Source: VXNE01 sp965206615 (GTDB taxonomy: Bacteria; Pseudomonadota; Gammaproteobacteria; Pseudomonadales; Azotimanducaceae). From it: 64,000 nt of DNA. A program made the translations under genes and the position numbers. Location: NCBI GenBank assembly GCA_965206615.1, contig CBDBKI010000005.1, positions 3,596,001-3,660,000 on the forward strand, read 5' to 3'. The stretch's first letter is position 1. Each line of letters opens with the position of its first letter. Shown here piece by piece: positions 27,872 to 39,141 of this stretch. Under the pieces are notes generated by a model that worked only from the letters and a program-made list of their open reading frames with translations, made no database searches and had not been told where the DNA came from.

Positions 27872-29101
27872 TCAAGTCACGTCGACGGGTGGCTCCGAGA
27901 GGTCGAACGCCGAGTGCATCGAGCGCACCGCCAGTTCGAGGTAGCGCTCGTCGACCACGACGGAGATCTTGATCTCCGAGGTGGAGATCATGCGGATGTT
28001 GATGTTCTCCGCGGCGAGCGCATCGAACATGCGGGTTGCGACGCCCGCGTGCGAGCGCATGCCGACGCCGACCACGGATACCTTGACGATACGGTTGTCG
28101 CCTTCCACGCCGCGCACGCCGAGTTCCGCCTGCTGCGCCTCGAGCATCTCGAGGACCCGGACGTAGTCCTCGCGCTTGACCGTGAAGGTGAAGTCGGCCG
28201 AGCCGTCGGCACCGACGTTCTGCACGATCATGTCGACCTCGATGCCCGCCTTGCCGATGGGGCCGAGGATGCGGGAAGCGGCGCCGGGGATATCGGGTAC
28301 GCCGAGTAGCGTGAGCTTCGCCTCGTCGCGCGAGTAGGCGATGCCCGAGACGATCGGCTGTTCCATACCCTGTTCCTCCGTCGTGATGAGCGTGCCCGGG
28401 CCGTCGTCGAAACTCGACATCACCCGCAGGGGCACCGCGTACTTGCCCGCGAACTCCACCGAGCGTGGGTGGAGCACCTTGGAGCCGAGGCTCGCGAGTT
28501 CCAGCATTTCCTCGAAGGTCACGACGGAGAGCCGCCTCGCGTCGTCGACGATGCGCGGGTCCGCCGTGTAGACGCCGTCCACGTCGGTGTAGATGCGGCA
28601 TTCGTCGACCCCAATCGCCGCGGCGACAGCCACGGCCGTCGTGTCGGAACCGCCCCGACCGAGGGTGGTCACGTTGCCGTCGGCATCGATGCCCTGGAAT
28701 CCCGCGACGACCGGCGTGATGCCGGCGTCCAGATCGGTGTTGAGCGCCTCGACGTCGATGTGCTCGATACGCGCCCGCGTGTGCGCCGCGTCCGTACAGA
28801 TCCGCACCTGCGAGCCCAGGTACGACTTCGCCGGGTGGCCCCGCTCGATGAGGGCCATCGCCAGCAGCGCGATCGTCACCTGTTCGCCCGATGCCAGCAG
28901 CACGTCGCGCTCTCTCGGCGTCGGGCGTTCGACCACGTCGCGGGCAAGCCGTTCCAGCCGGTTGGTCTCGCCGCTCATGGCCGAGACCACCACCACCACG
29001 CGGTCACCGTCCCGCAGCGCGCCGGCGATACGATCCGCGACCGCGCGGATGCGTTCCGGGCTCCCGAGGGAGGTGCCTCCGTACTTGTGTACGTACCGCA
29101 T
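27872..29101 (-). CDS. lysC: Aspartate kinase
   Basis: A 409-aa aspartokinase that phosphorylates L-aspartate, the first step to lysine, methionine and threonine. The kinase domain has KYGGTSLGS at the N-terminus and LGRGGSDTTAVAVAAAIG near residue 150. Two ACT domains follow (residues 265-330 and 345-405), which normally mediate feedback inhibition. The start at 29101 (MRYVHKYGGTS) is chosen over 13 upstream codons that extend toward alaS and are not conserved. The gap to alaS is 14 bp, so the genes are probably co-transcribed. Confidence 0.95.
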   Translation of the reverse strand: MRYVHKYGGTSLGSPERIRAVADRIAGALRDGDRVVVVVSAMSGETNRLERLARDVVERPTPRERDVLLASGEQVTIALLAMALIERGHPAKSYLGSQVRICTDAAHTRARIEHIDVEALNTDLDAGITPVVAGFQGIDADGNVTTLGRGGSDTTAVAVAAAIGVDECRIYTDVDGVYTADPRIVDDARRLSVVTFEEMLELASLGSKVLHPRSVEFAGKYAVPLRVMSSFDDGPGTLITTEEQGMEQPIVSGIAYSRDEAKLTLLGVPDIPGAASRILGPIGKAGIEVDMIVQNVGADGSADFTFTVKREDYVRVLEMLEAQQAELGVRGVEGDNRIVKVSVVGVGMRSHAGVATRMFDALAAENINIRMISTSEIKISVVVDERYLELAVRSMHSAFDLSEPPVDVT

Positions 29102-29115
29102 GGCGACCGGTCCGG

Positions 29116-31734
<2,619 letters not shown>

Positions 31735-31767
31735 GACTGCCGGCTCAAGCGTGCAAAGGGGCGCGGA

Positions 31768-32271
31768 TTATACGGGCTGCTCGCCCAGCGTTCGATAGAC
31801 GACATCAGACGGGAAGCCGCGCGCCCAGAGGAAGCGGGCGCGGCGTGCCCATTCCGACCCATCCGCCGGCGGCTCGTTTCCAAAGCGTCGTGCCTGCACC
31901 GCCTGCGCGTGCGCGTTCCAGAAGCCGCTCTCGAAATCCAGAGCTTCCTCTACGAGCCCGCCCGAGACCCCGCGCTCGACCAGACCTGCCCGGATCTTGA
32001 TGGGCCCCTGCCCCCGCTCGATTCGGCTGCGGACGTAGGCCTCGACAAAACGCCCGTCGGAGAGCATGCCGTCCGCCGTGAGTCGCTCGAGCACCGCCTC
32101 GACGACGGCTTCTTCCCCACGGCGTTGCCGCAGCTTGCGGCGTAGCTCCCGGGTGGAGTGTTCGCGTACCGCGAGCATGCGCATCGCCTGGGCGGAGAGT
32201 TCCGCAGCATCCATTGGACGCGGGGGCTCGCCGCCCGGCGGCATCGCGTCAGCGACGCTCCGCCGCGTCAT
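31768..32271 (-). CDS. recX: RecA regulator RecX
   Basis: A 167-aa RecX-family protein that limits RecA filament extension. The tandem three-helix repeats are visible (REHSTRELRRKLRQRR, LSDGRFVEAYVRSRIERGQG, FLWARGFPSDVVYRTL). The ATG at 32271 overlaps the end of recA by 23 bp; an alternative ATG at 32244 would begin 5 bp after the recA stop. It is co-transcribed with recA and so under the same LexA box. Confidence 0.9.
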   Translation of the reverse strand: MTRRSVADAMPPGGEPPRPMDAAELSAQAMRMLAVREHSTRELRRKLRQRRGEEAVVEAVLERLTADGMLSDGRFVEAYVRSRIERGQGPIKIRAGLVERGVSGGLVEEALDFESGFWNAHAQAVQARRFGNEPPADGSEWARRARFLWARGFPSDVVYRTLGEQPV

Positions 32272-33442
32272 CTACCGCCGCTACCGCCGCTACCGCCGTG
32301 ATCGGGGGGGCTTGTCCCTCCTCCGTGGATTCCGGCTCGGAGCCGGGATCCGGCGCCCGCCCGAGTTGCGGCAGCAACTCCGCCCGCACGCGCGTTTCGA
32401 TCTCCCGGCGCGTGGTCTCTTCCCCGTCCAGGAACGCGGCTGCGTTGCGTCGCCCTTGGCCGATGCGCTGGCCGTTGTAGCTGTACCAGGCGCCGGACTT
32501 GTCGACGATGCCCTGTTTCACGCCAAGATCGACGATTTCCCCGGAGCGGTGAATGCCCTGGCCGTAGAGGATCTGGAACTCCGCCTGCTTGAACGGCGGC
32601 GCCACCTTGTTCTTGAGGACCTTCACGCGGGTCTCGTTGCCGACGACCTCGTCGCCGTCCTTGACTGCGCCGATCCGGCGGATGTCCAGCCGCACCGAAG
32701 CGTAGAACTTCAACGCGTTCCCGCCGGTGGTCGTTTCCGGGGAGCCGAACATGACGCCGATCTTCATGCGGATCTGGTTGATGAAGATGACCAGCGTGTT
32801 CGAGTTCTTGATGTTCGCGGTCATCTTGCGCAGCGCCTGGCTCATGAGCCGCGCCTGCAGGCCGACGTGCATGTCGCCCATCTCGCCCTCGATCTCCGCC
32901 TTCGGCGTGAGCGCGGCGACGGAGTCGATGACGACGACGTCCACGGCGCCGGAGCGCACGATCATGTCGCAGATCTCCAGCGCCTGCTCGCCGGTGTCCG
33001 GTTGGGAGACCAGCAGGTTGTCCGTGTCGACCCCGACCGCTTCCGCGTAGACGGGGTCGAGGGCGTGCTCCGCGTCGATGAAGGCGCAGGTGCCGCCTTC
33101 ACGCTGCGCCTCCGCGATCACCTGCAGCGTCAGCGTCGTCTTGCCGGACGATTCGGGACCGTAGATCTCGACGACCCGTCCCCGCGGCAGCCCGCCGACC
33201 CCGAGCGCGATGTCGAGGCCGAGGGAGCCGGTGGAGATGGCAGGAATCGCTTCCTGTTCGCGGTCCCCGAGCCGCATCATCGACCCCTTGCCGAACTGCT
33301 GGTCGATCTGCCTGAGCGCCGCCTTCAGGGCGCCTTCTTTTCCGGAAGAGCTTCCTCTTCCGGAAGAACTTCCTTTTCCGGAAGAGCTTCCCGAAGCACC
33401 CCCGGAACTCCTCCCCGAGTCTCTGCCCGCCTTCCTGCCCAT
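32249..33442 (-). CDS. recA: RecA recombinase with extended Ser/Gly-rich N-terminus
   Basis: A 397-aa DNA-dependent ATPase for homologous recombination and SOS induction. Walker A is GPESSGKTT, loop L1 lies near GEMGDMHVGLQARLMSQALR, and the DNA-binding loop L2 near FINQIRMKIGVMFGSPETT. The start at 33442 is chosen because CTGGAGGACA lies upstream; an ATG at 33544 would add 34 residues and has a weaker site. Before the conserved KAALRQIDQQFGKGSMM there are about 35 extra residues with three GSSSGK/R units, encoded by an 18-bp tandem repeat at 33,340-33,393. The C-terminus has an AVAAV stretch from a 9-bp repeat. Confidence 0.95.
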   Translation of the reverse strand: MGRKAGRDSGRSSGGASGSSSGKGSSSGRGSSSGKEGALKAALRQIDQQFGKGSMMRLGDREQEAIPAISTGSLGLDIALGVGGLPRGRVVEIYGPESSGKTTLTLQVIAEAQREGGTCAFIDAEHALDPVYAEAVGVDTDNLLVSQPDTGEQALEICDMIVRSGAVDVVVIDSVAALTPKAEIEGEMGDMHVGLQARLMSQALRKMTANIKNSNTLVIFINQIRMKIGVMFGSPETTTGGNALKFYASVRLDIRRIGAVKDGDEVVGNETRVKVLKNKVAPPFKQAEFQILYGQGIHRSGEIVDLGVKQGIVDKSGAWYSYNGQRIGQGRRNAAAFLDGEETTRREIETRVRAELLPQLGRAPDPGSEPESTEEGQAPPITAVAAVAAVDDAAERR

Positions 33443-33573
33443 GTCGTCTGTGTCCTCCAGTGCCTGTCGGCGTCCGCCTCGGCCCCGGGCGCTGCCTTGG
33501 TTGCTGCCCCGGTTGCCGTCCCGGTCCCACTGCGTCTTCGGCATGTCGCATCTCGCGAAAATCGGATGCCGAA

Positions 33574-33593
33574 TACTGTATATACGTTCAGTT
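33574..33593 (-). promoter_or_regulatory. LexA (SOS) box upstream of recA
   Basis: TACTGTATATACGTTCAGTT on the plus strand matches the gammaproteobacterial LexA operator CTG-N10-CAG (33,576-33,591) with its AT-rich centre. It lies 30 bp beyond the more distal recA ATG and 132 bp from the favoured start, consistent with overlap of the recA promoter. recA-recX is thus expected to be SOS-induced. Confidence 0.9.
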
Positions 33594-33621
33594 ATTCTTG
33601 CAAGTACCCGTTTCCTGCCCG

Positions 33622-33693
33622 GCCCCTGCGCGCCCTGCCCCCAAGCGCGCCCTGCCCGCCCCTGCGCGCCCTGCCCCCAAGCGCGCCCTGCCC
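33622..33693. repeat. 36-bp perfect tandem repeat between recA and mutS
   Basis: Two identical adjacent 36-bp units (33,622-33,657 and 33,658-33,693), each starting GCCCCTGCGCGCCCTGCCCC, followed by a partial third. No spacer separates them, so this is not a CRISPR. It occupies most of the divergent recA-mutS intergenic space; no gene is evident. Confidence 0.85.
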
Positions 33694-33857
33694 GGCCCAT
33701 GCGCGCCGCCGCGGGCCCGTCGTGGATGGGACGAGTCAGCCGCGCCGCAGCACGGAAGACTGCTTGGCAAAGATAGCGCAAAGGGTCTGCGAAGTACGCC
33801 CAATTGGACGGATTCGCACGGCATCTCGCGCCCTTCGCTTACAATCTGACTCGGCCG

Positions 33858-36437
33858 ATGAACAGCCCCTCGCACACACCCATGATGCGCCAGTACCTGC
33901 GCATCAAGGCCGAGCACAGCGACGCCCTGCTGTTCTACCGGATGGGCGACTTCTACGAGCTGTTCCACGACGACGCCGAAGAGGCGTCGCGGCTTCTCGA
34001 CATCACCCTGACGGCCCGCGGACAGTCGAACGGGCAGCCCATTCCGATGTGCGGCGTGCCTTACCACAGCGTCGACGGCTACCTCCAGAAGCTCGTGCGC
34101 ATGGGACGAACGGTCGCGATCTGCGAACAGATCGGCGATCCCGCGGCCAGCAAGGGACCGGTGGAACGCCGGGTCACGCGCATCGTGACGCCCGGCACGC
34201 TCACCGAGGAGGGACTGCTCGAAGCGGACCGCGAGAGCGTGCTGGCGGGGATCGTGGCGAACGGCAACGGCTGGGGCCTCGGCTGGCTGAACCTCTCCTC
34301 CGGCGAGTTCCGCATCCGCGACTGTCCCGAAGCCGTCGAACTGGCCGCCGAACTGGACCGCATCGGCGCGGCCGAGGTCCTGGTGGCGGAGGATGCGGAG
34401 ATCGCCCTGCCGCACCGGGTGAAGCGGCGCCCACCGCTCGAGTTCGACCTCGAACTCGGCGAGCGCTTTCTCTGCGAGCACTTCGGCGTTCGTGACCTGA
34501 CCGGGTTCGGCATCGCGGCGGGTACCCCGGCCGTGGGCGCCGCCGCCGCCATCCTGCGCTACGCCCGCGACGCGCAACGTCAGCCGCTGGCCTACATCGA
34601 CGCGCTCGCACGCTCCGAGAGCGACCGCCACGTCCTGCTCGACGCCGTCACGCGGCGCAACCTCGAAATCGACACGCGTATCGACGGCGGCCTCGCGCAG
34701 CCGTCCCGCGGCACGCTGTACGGCGTCCTGAACGGGACACACACACCCATGGGCGCACGTCGTCTGCGAACTTGGCTCAACGCTCCGTTGCGAGATCAAC
34801 CCCAGGTACGCGAGCGCCACCGCGCCGTGGCCGCGCTGCTCGACACGCATGCCTTCGAAGATCTCGGTCCCGCGCTGCGCAAGGTAGGTGACCTCGAACG
34901 CATCGTGACCCGCATCGCCCTCGGCAACGCGAGCCCCCGCGACCTCGCGAAGCTGCGCACGGCACTCGGCGTCCTGCCGGACATCCGTACGCGGGTGGCG
35001 GAACTCGACGCGCCCGGTCTCACGGGCCGATTCGGGAACCTCGCCGACTTCACCGCCGAGACCGGGCTGCTCCAGGTCGCGCTCGTCACCGAACCCCCGG
35101 CGGTCATCCGCGACGGAGGGGTCATCGCCCGGGGGTACGACGCCGAGCTCGACGGTCTGCGCGACCTCACCGAGCACGCCAGCGCATTCCTGGCGGAGCT
35201 CGAAGTCCGCGAACGCGAGCAGACCGGGATCGCCTCGCTCAAGGTAGGCTTCAACCGCGTACACGGCTACTACATCGAAGTCGGCCGCGCAGCCGCCGAT
35301 ATCGTGCCACCGGAGTACGTGCGCCGGCAGACGCTGAAGAACGCCGAACGCTACATCACGCCGGAACTCAAGCGGTTCGAGGACGCCGCCCTCACCAGCC
35401 AGGCGCGGGCGCTGAAACGCGAGAAGTTGCTCTACGAACGTCTGCTCGCCGAGCTCGACGAATCCGGGCCGGCGCTGCGCGTGGCGGCCGAGGCCCTCGG
35501 CGTGCTCGACGTCCTGGCGGCCTTCGCCGAGCGTTCCGAAACGCTCAACCTCGTGGCGCCGGAGCTGACCGATGCCCCGGGGATCGAGATATCGCACGGC
35601 CGCCACCTCGTGGTGGAAGCCGAATCAGACGCCCCGTTCGTTCCGAACGACGTCCATCTCGACGATGCGCGCCGCATGCTCATCGTCACCGGACCGAACA
35701 TGGGCGGCAAATCGACCTACATGCGCCAGACGGCGCTGATCGCCCTGCTCGCCTACACGGGCTGCTTCGTGCCCGCCGCCACCGCGCGGATCGGTCCTGT
35801 CGACCGCATCTTCACGCGCATCGGCGCCTCCGACGACCTCACCGGCGGCCGCTCGACGTTCATGGTGGAGATGACCGAGACGGCGAACATCCTGCACAAC
35901 GCGAGTCCGGAGAGCCTGGTGCTGCTCGACGAGATCGGCCGCGGCACGAGCACCTACGACGGCCTGGCGCTGGCCTGGGCGACCGCCACCTACCTGGCCT
36001 CGCGCGTGCGTGCGTTCACGATGTTCGCAACGCATTACTTCGAGCTGACCGTGCTGTCCGAGGAGTTGCCGGGCGTCACCAACGTGCACCTCGACGCGGC
36101 GGAGCACGCTGGCGATGTGGTGTTCCTGCACGTCGTCCGGGAAGGCCCGGCCAGCCAGAGTTACGGAGTGCAGGTCGCCAAGCTGGCCGGCGTGCCGGAC
36201 GCCGTGCTCGCCAGTGCGCGCGCACGGCTCGCCCAACTGGAGTCCGGGCATGGGCCGGACAATCCGCGCCAGGGCAGCCTGTTCGCCCCCGTGCCGCCGA
36301 GGTCCCCGCCCGCGTCCGCGCCGCCGCCCGACGCGGTCCGGGAACGCCTCGCGGAGGTGGAACCGGAGGACTTGACGCCGCGCGCGGCGCTCGACCTGAT
36401 CTTCGAGCTGAAGGCACTCAGCGGACGCCGGGGATAG
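33858..36437 (+). CDS. mutS: DNA mismatch repair protein MutS
   Basis: An 859-aa mismatch recognition ATPase. The N-terminal mismatch-binding motif is FYRMGDFYELFHDDA (Phe-x-Glu), and the C-terminal ABC-type ATPase has Walker A GPNMGGKSTYMRQ near residue 613, Walker B LVLLDEIGRGTSTYDG and the ATHYFELT switch. The ATG at 33858 is chosen over upstream codons that run into the intergenic repeats; usual family length is about 855. Divergent from recA and followed by fdxA. Confidence 0.96.
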   Translation: MNSPSHTPMMRQYLRIKAEHSDALLFYRMGDFYELFHDDAEEASRLLDITLTARGQSNGQPIPMCGVPYHSVDGYLQKLVRMGRTVAICEQIGDPAASKGPVERRVTRIVTPGTLTEEGLLEADRESVLAGIVANGNGWGLGWLNLSSGEFRIRDCPEAVELAAELDRIGAAEVLVAEDAEIALPHRVKRRPPLEFDLELGERFLCEHFGVRDLTGFGIAAGTPAVGAAAAILRYARDAQRQPLAYIDALARSESDRHVLLDAVTRRNLEIDTRIDGGLAQPSRGTLYGVLNGTHTPMGARRLRTWLNAPLRDQPQVRERHRAVAALLDTHAFEDLGPALRKVGDLERIVTRIALGNASPRDLAKLRTALGVLPDIRTRVAELDAPGLTGRFGNLADFTAETGLLQVALVTEPPAVIRDGGVIARGYDAELDGLRDLTEHASAFLAELEVREREQTGIASLKVGFNRVHGYYIEVGRAAADIVPPEYVRRQTLKNAERYITPELKRFEDAALTSQARALKREKLLYERLLAELDESGPALRVAAEALGVLDVLAAFAERSETLNLVAPELTDAPGIEISHGRHLVVEAESDAPFVPNDVHLDDARRMLIVTGPNMGGKSTYMRQTALIALLAYTGCFVPAATARIGPVDRIFTRIGASDDLTGGRSTFMVEMTETANILHNASPESLVLLDEIGRGTSTYDGLALAWATATYLASRVRAFTMFATHYFELTVLSEELPGVTNVHLDAAEHAGDVVFLHVVREGPASQSYGVQVAKLAGVPDAVLASARARLAQLESGHGPDNPRQGSLFAPVPPRSPPASAPPPDAVRERLAEVEPEDLTPRAALDLIFELKALSGRRG

Positions 36438-36524
36438 GAGACCACGGGCACCGCGTTCGCACGCGGCGCGCCGGGCGAGACGCACACGAGGCCGAGACAT
36501 CCCCCACCTGTCCGGAATGCGGGA

Positions 36525-36552
36525 TTGATCCGCCGCCGCGCGCTTGTAGAAT
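36525..36552 (+). promoter_or_regulatory. Putative sigma-70 promoter for fdxA
   Basis: TTGATC (36,525-36,530) and TAGAAT (36,547-36,552) with a 16-bp spacer lie 160 bp upstream of fdxA, in the 276-bp gap after mutS. Both hexamers are near consensus. The long leader between them and the gene holds no other recognisable element. Confidence 0.4.
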
Positions 36553-36713
36553 AACGCGCCCACGGCGACTCCGATATGCACGGCCCGGGAAGGGATTCCG
36601 GCGCACGGGGCACGGGGGCGAACCCGCTTCCGTTCGCGAGGAACACATGCAATGGCCTTTGGGTCGCGGCGCCGTGACAGCGCTATCCAGGCCGGAAGAA
36701 ACGCGGGAAACCC

Positions 36714-37037
36714 ATGACTTTCGTAATCGGCGAAGCCTGCATCAAGTGCAAACTCACGGACTGCGTGGAGGTGTGTCCTGTCGACTGCTTCTACGAGGGT
36801 CCCAACATGCTCGTCATCCACCCGGACGAGTGCATCGACTGCGCCCTCTGCGAGCCCGAATGCCCGGTGGAAGCGATCTACGCCGAGGACGAGTTGCCCG
36901 AGGATCAGCAGGAGTTCATGGACCTGAACGCGGAACTCGCCGAAGTGTGGCCGAACATCACCGAGGCCAAGGACCCACCCGACGACGAGGCCGAGTGGCG
37001 CGACGTGGACAACAAGCGCGAGCTGCTCGAGCGGTAG
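36714..37037 (+). CDS. fdxA: Seven-iron ferredoxin FdxA
   Basis: A 107-aa ferredoxin with one [3Fe-4S] and one [4Fe-4S] cluster. The first cysteine set is CIKCKLTDCVEVCPVDC, the second CIDCALCEPECP. The extended acidic C-terminus (DLNAELAEVWPNITEAKDPP) is characteristic of the Azotobacter-type FdxA. It serves as an electron carrier in the cytoplasm. The mutS-fdxA adjacency is common in gammaproteobacteria. Confidence 0.95.
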   Translation: MTFVIGEACIKCKLTDCVEVCPVDCFYEGPNMLVIHPDECIDCALCEPECPVEAIYAEDELPEDQQEFMDLNAELAEVWPNITEAKDPPDDEAEWRDVDNKRELLER

Positions 37038-37085
37038 CCACCCCACAGCCTCCCGGCCCTCCAAGAGCGGTGTCGTTGTAGGGGC

Positions 37086-37154
37086 GACCCTTGTGGTCGC
37101 CCGTCCCCGACCCTTGTGGTCGCCCGTCCCCGACCCTTGTGGTCGCCCGCGCCC
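37086..37154. repeat. Three 23-bp tandem repeats, REP-like
   Basis: Units at 37,086-37,108 and 37,109-37,131 and a partial third, each with the imperfect palindrome GGGCGACC-N-GGTCGCCC (core GACCCTTGTGGTCGCCCG). A second palindrome, GGGACGGGACAAGCCCGTCCC spelled over 37,230-37,250, follows. Both are the kind of short palindromic repeat that accumulates between convergent genes; they separate fdxA from the nlpD-like gene, where rpoS is often found. Confidence 0.7.
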
Positions 37155-37247
37155 GGAAGTCGCGGAACCTCGTCGTCAACGCGCAGTTTCGCGCCAGCGA
37201 AACTGCAACGCGACCGCAGGTCGCGCCGGGACGGGACAAGCCCGTCC

Positions 37248-38282
37248 CTACAAGCGTCCGATCACACTGCCGGGATCGACGGGCGACCCGTTCCGGCGGA
37301 TTTCGAAATGCAGGCGCCGATCCACGGCGCCCGCTCCGCCAACGGCGGCCAGCCTCGCACCCGACGCGAGATTCTTCCCTTCGGCGACGACCGGGTCCGC
37401 ATTGAGACTGTAGGCGGACAGATAGCCGCCACCGTGTTCGACGATCACCAGATGCCGGAAGCCCGCCAGGCCCGGGCCTGCATAGACCACCTTCCCCGGA
37501 CCGGCCGCCACCACCGCCTGCCCCGCCGGCACCGCGAAGTCCACACCCGTATTGCCACCCCCGAAGCCATTTTCCGGGCGGGCGTCCACTGGCCACCGCC
37601 AGCGCCCGTCGGAAGCCGTGGCGGCCGGTTTCGGCGCCGGTGCGGGCCCGATTTCGGGCCCGACTTCGGGCCCGGATTCGGCGGCAGGAGACGGTGGCGG
37701 CGGTTTGGCCGGGCGGACCGGCGCCGGCGGCGGCGCCTGTACAACGGGTTTGGCCGGGGCCGGACGCGGCCTTTGCGTGGCCGTCGCCGTCGTCGTCGGT
37801 GCGGGCCGTGTCGGCGGCGCCGCGGGCCGGTCTGTCGTGACTCGGCTCGGCGGCGCCTCGCCTGACTGCGCCGGCGTCTGCGCCGCGCTGGAGGGCACCT
37901 CCGTGGGAGTCTGCCGCCGCGTCGCCCTCAGCGCGAGGGTCTGGCCGGGATGGATCGTGTAGGGCGGCCCGATACCGTTCCACCGCGCCACCGCCGCATA
38001 ATCGAGGCCGAAGCGCCAGGCGATCGCGTACAGAGAGTCCCGCGGCCGCACGACGTAGGTGGGAGGCGGTGGATCGCCGACCGGCGTCGAACGCTCGACC
38101 ACCGGGGCCTGCACCGTCGCGGTCGCGCAACCGGCGGCCAGCGCGAGCGCAAGCGCCACGAGCGCACACCGCGCGACCGCCGACAGCCATGGCGGCCGCG
38201 GCCGGCTCTGGAGCGTGTCCGTCCCACGCACGGTACGACCGGCCCGGCAGCCTCCCCTTTCAATCGTGTGCAGTGCGTCCAC
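37248..38282 (-). CDS. nlpD: NlpD-like LysM/LytM lipoprotein, divisome activator
   Basis: About 344 aa. A lipobox (LALAAGC near residue 51) follows a hydrophobic signal. One LysM domain (TYVVRPRDSLYAIAWRFG, with YTIHPGQTLAL) binds peptidoglycan. A low-complexity Pro/Ala linker with GPE repeats leads to a LytM/M23 domain (GFGGGNTGVDFAVPAGQAVV to RRLHFEIRRNGSPVDP). As in E. coli NlpD, the zinc ligands are degenerate (GNTGVD lacks His; YSLN replaces the usual His), so it likely activates an amidase rather than cutting. The GTG at 38282 overlaps the DUF368 gene by 23 bp; a GTG at 38231 is an alternative. Confidence 0.85.
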   Translation of the reverse strand: MDALHTIERGGCRAGRTVRGTDTLQSRPRPPWLSAVARCALVALALALAAGCATATVQAPVVERSTPVGDPPPPTYVVRPRDSLYAIAWRFGLDYAAVARWNGIGPPYTIHPGQTLALRATRRQTPTEVPSSAAQTPAQSGEAPPSRVTTDRPAAPPTRPAPTTTATATQRPRPAPAKPVVQAPPPAPVRPAKPPPPSPAAESGPEVGPEIGPAPAPKPAATASDGRWRWPVDARPENGFGGGNTGVDFAVPAGQAVVAAGPGKVVYAGPGLAGFRHLVIVEHGGGYLSAYSLNADPVVAEGKNLASGARLAAVGGAGAVDRRLHFEIRRNGSPVDPGSVIGRL

Positions 38283-39141
38283 TCCTCAAGACCAATCCCG
38301 TACAGCCGAGCCCCACGAGTGCGGCCAGCGCCACCGCCCACACCATCGGGTCGTCTCCGGTCGCGAGCCGGTAGCCCGCTGGCGCGAGCAGTGTATCGTC
38401 CGCACGCCACGGCCACAGCCGCAGCAGCGAGCCGGACATCAGGCCCGTCAGGAAGGCGAGTACCGCGCGCCGGAAACGGCGCAGCAGCCAGGAGACGCCC
38501 TTGGCGAAGAGCAACAGTCCTCCGGCCATGCCCGCCCCGGCGGCCGCGAGAATGTCCACGCGCAGGCCGTTGACCGCGCCCACAAACGGTTCATAGAGGC
38601 CGAGCAGCAGCAGGACGAACGCGCCCGAGACACCCGGCAGCATCCATGCCCCCACCGCCAGCGCGCCACCGACGAAAAACCGCACGTAGCTCGCGTCGGC
38701 CTGCGTCGCGGCAAGCGAGGCGAGCAACAGCCCGCCCGCCAATCCCACGAGCCCGAACGTGGCCGCGAAGCGCACACCGAGCTGCCGCCCGAGGTGCAAG
38801 ACCGACCCTGCGATCAGGCCGAAGAAGAAACCCCACACCACCAGCCCGTGGTGGTCGAGCAGAAATCCGATGACGCGCGCCGTCACCAGGTAGCCCAGGG
38901 CCATGCCAAGTCCCAGGACGGCGAGGAAGGCGAGGTGCTGGAGCCGGCCAGCCGCGCCGGCGCCGCCCCGGGTGATTGCTCGTAGCGAGCCGAAGGACAA
39001 GCTCGCGAGCGCGCCGAGCAAGCGCTCGTAGATGCCCGTGATGAAGGCGATGGTGCCGCCGGAGACGCCGGGAATCACTTCCACGATGCCCATGGCGACG
39101 CCGCGCACGAACACGCCGAGCGGTGGGTGCTCCCCCGTCAC
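38260..39141 (-). CDS. DUF368 polytopic membrane protein
   Basis: A 293-aa inner-membrane protein with about 8 hydrophobic segments and the family signature RGVAMGIVEVIPGVSGGTIAFITGIYERLL at its N-terminus (spanning residues 13-42). DUF368 proteins have been linked to undecaprenyl-phosphate recycling (PopT-type flippases) in recent work; that role here is by family only. The GTG at 39141 overlaps the truD stop (GTGA). Confidence 0.88.
   Translation of the reverse strand: MTGEHPPLGVFVRGVAMGIVEVIPGVSGGTIAFITGIYERLLGALASLSFGSLRAITRGGAGAAGRLQHLAFLAVLGLGMALGYLVTARVIGFLLDHHGLVVWGFFFGLIAGSVLHLGRQLGVRFAATFGLVGLAGGLLLASLAATQADASYVRFFVGGALAVGAWMLPGVSGAFVLLLLGLYEPFVGAVNGLRVDILAAAGAGMAGGLLLFAKGVSWLLRRFRRAVLAFLTGLMSGSLLRLWPWRADDTLLAPAGYRLATGDDPMVWAVALAALVGLGCTGLVLRSGRTAHD

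Noticed and set aside
33443..33781. RecA start further upstream (33,544 or beyond, through the intergenic repeats)
   Set aside because: The best ribosome site precedes 33,442; longer versions would run across the LexA box and the 36-bp repeats.
33622..37154. Possible CRISPR from the 36-bp and 23-bp repeats
   Set aside because: The units are directly adjacent without spacers, only two or three copies are present, and no cas genes are in the window.
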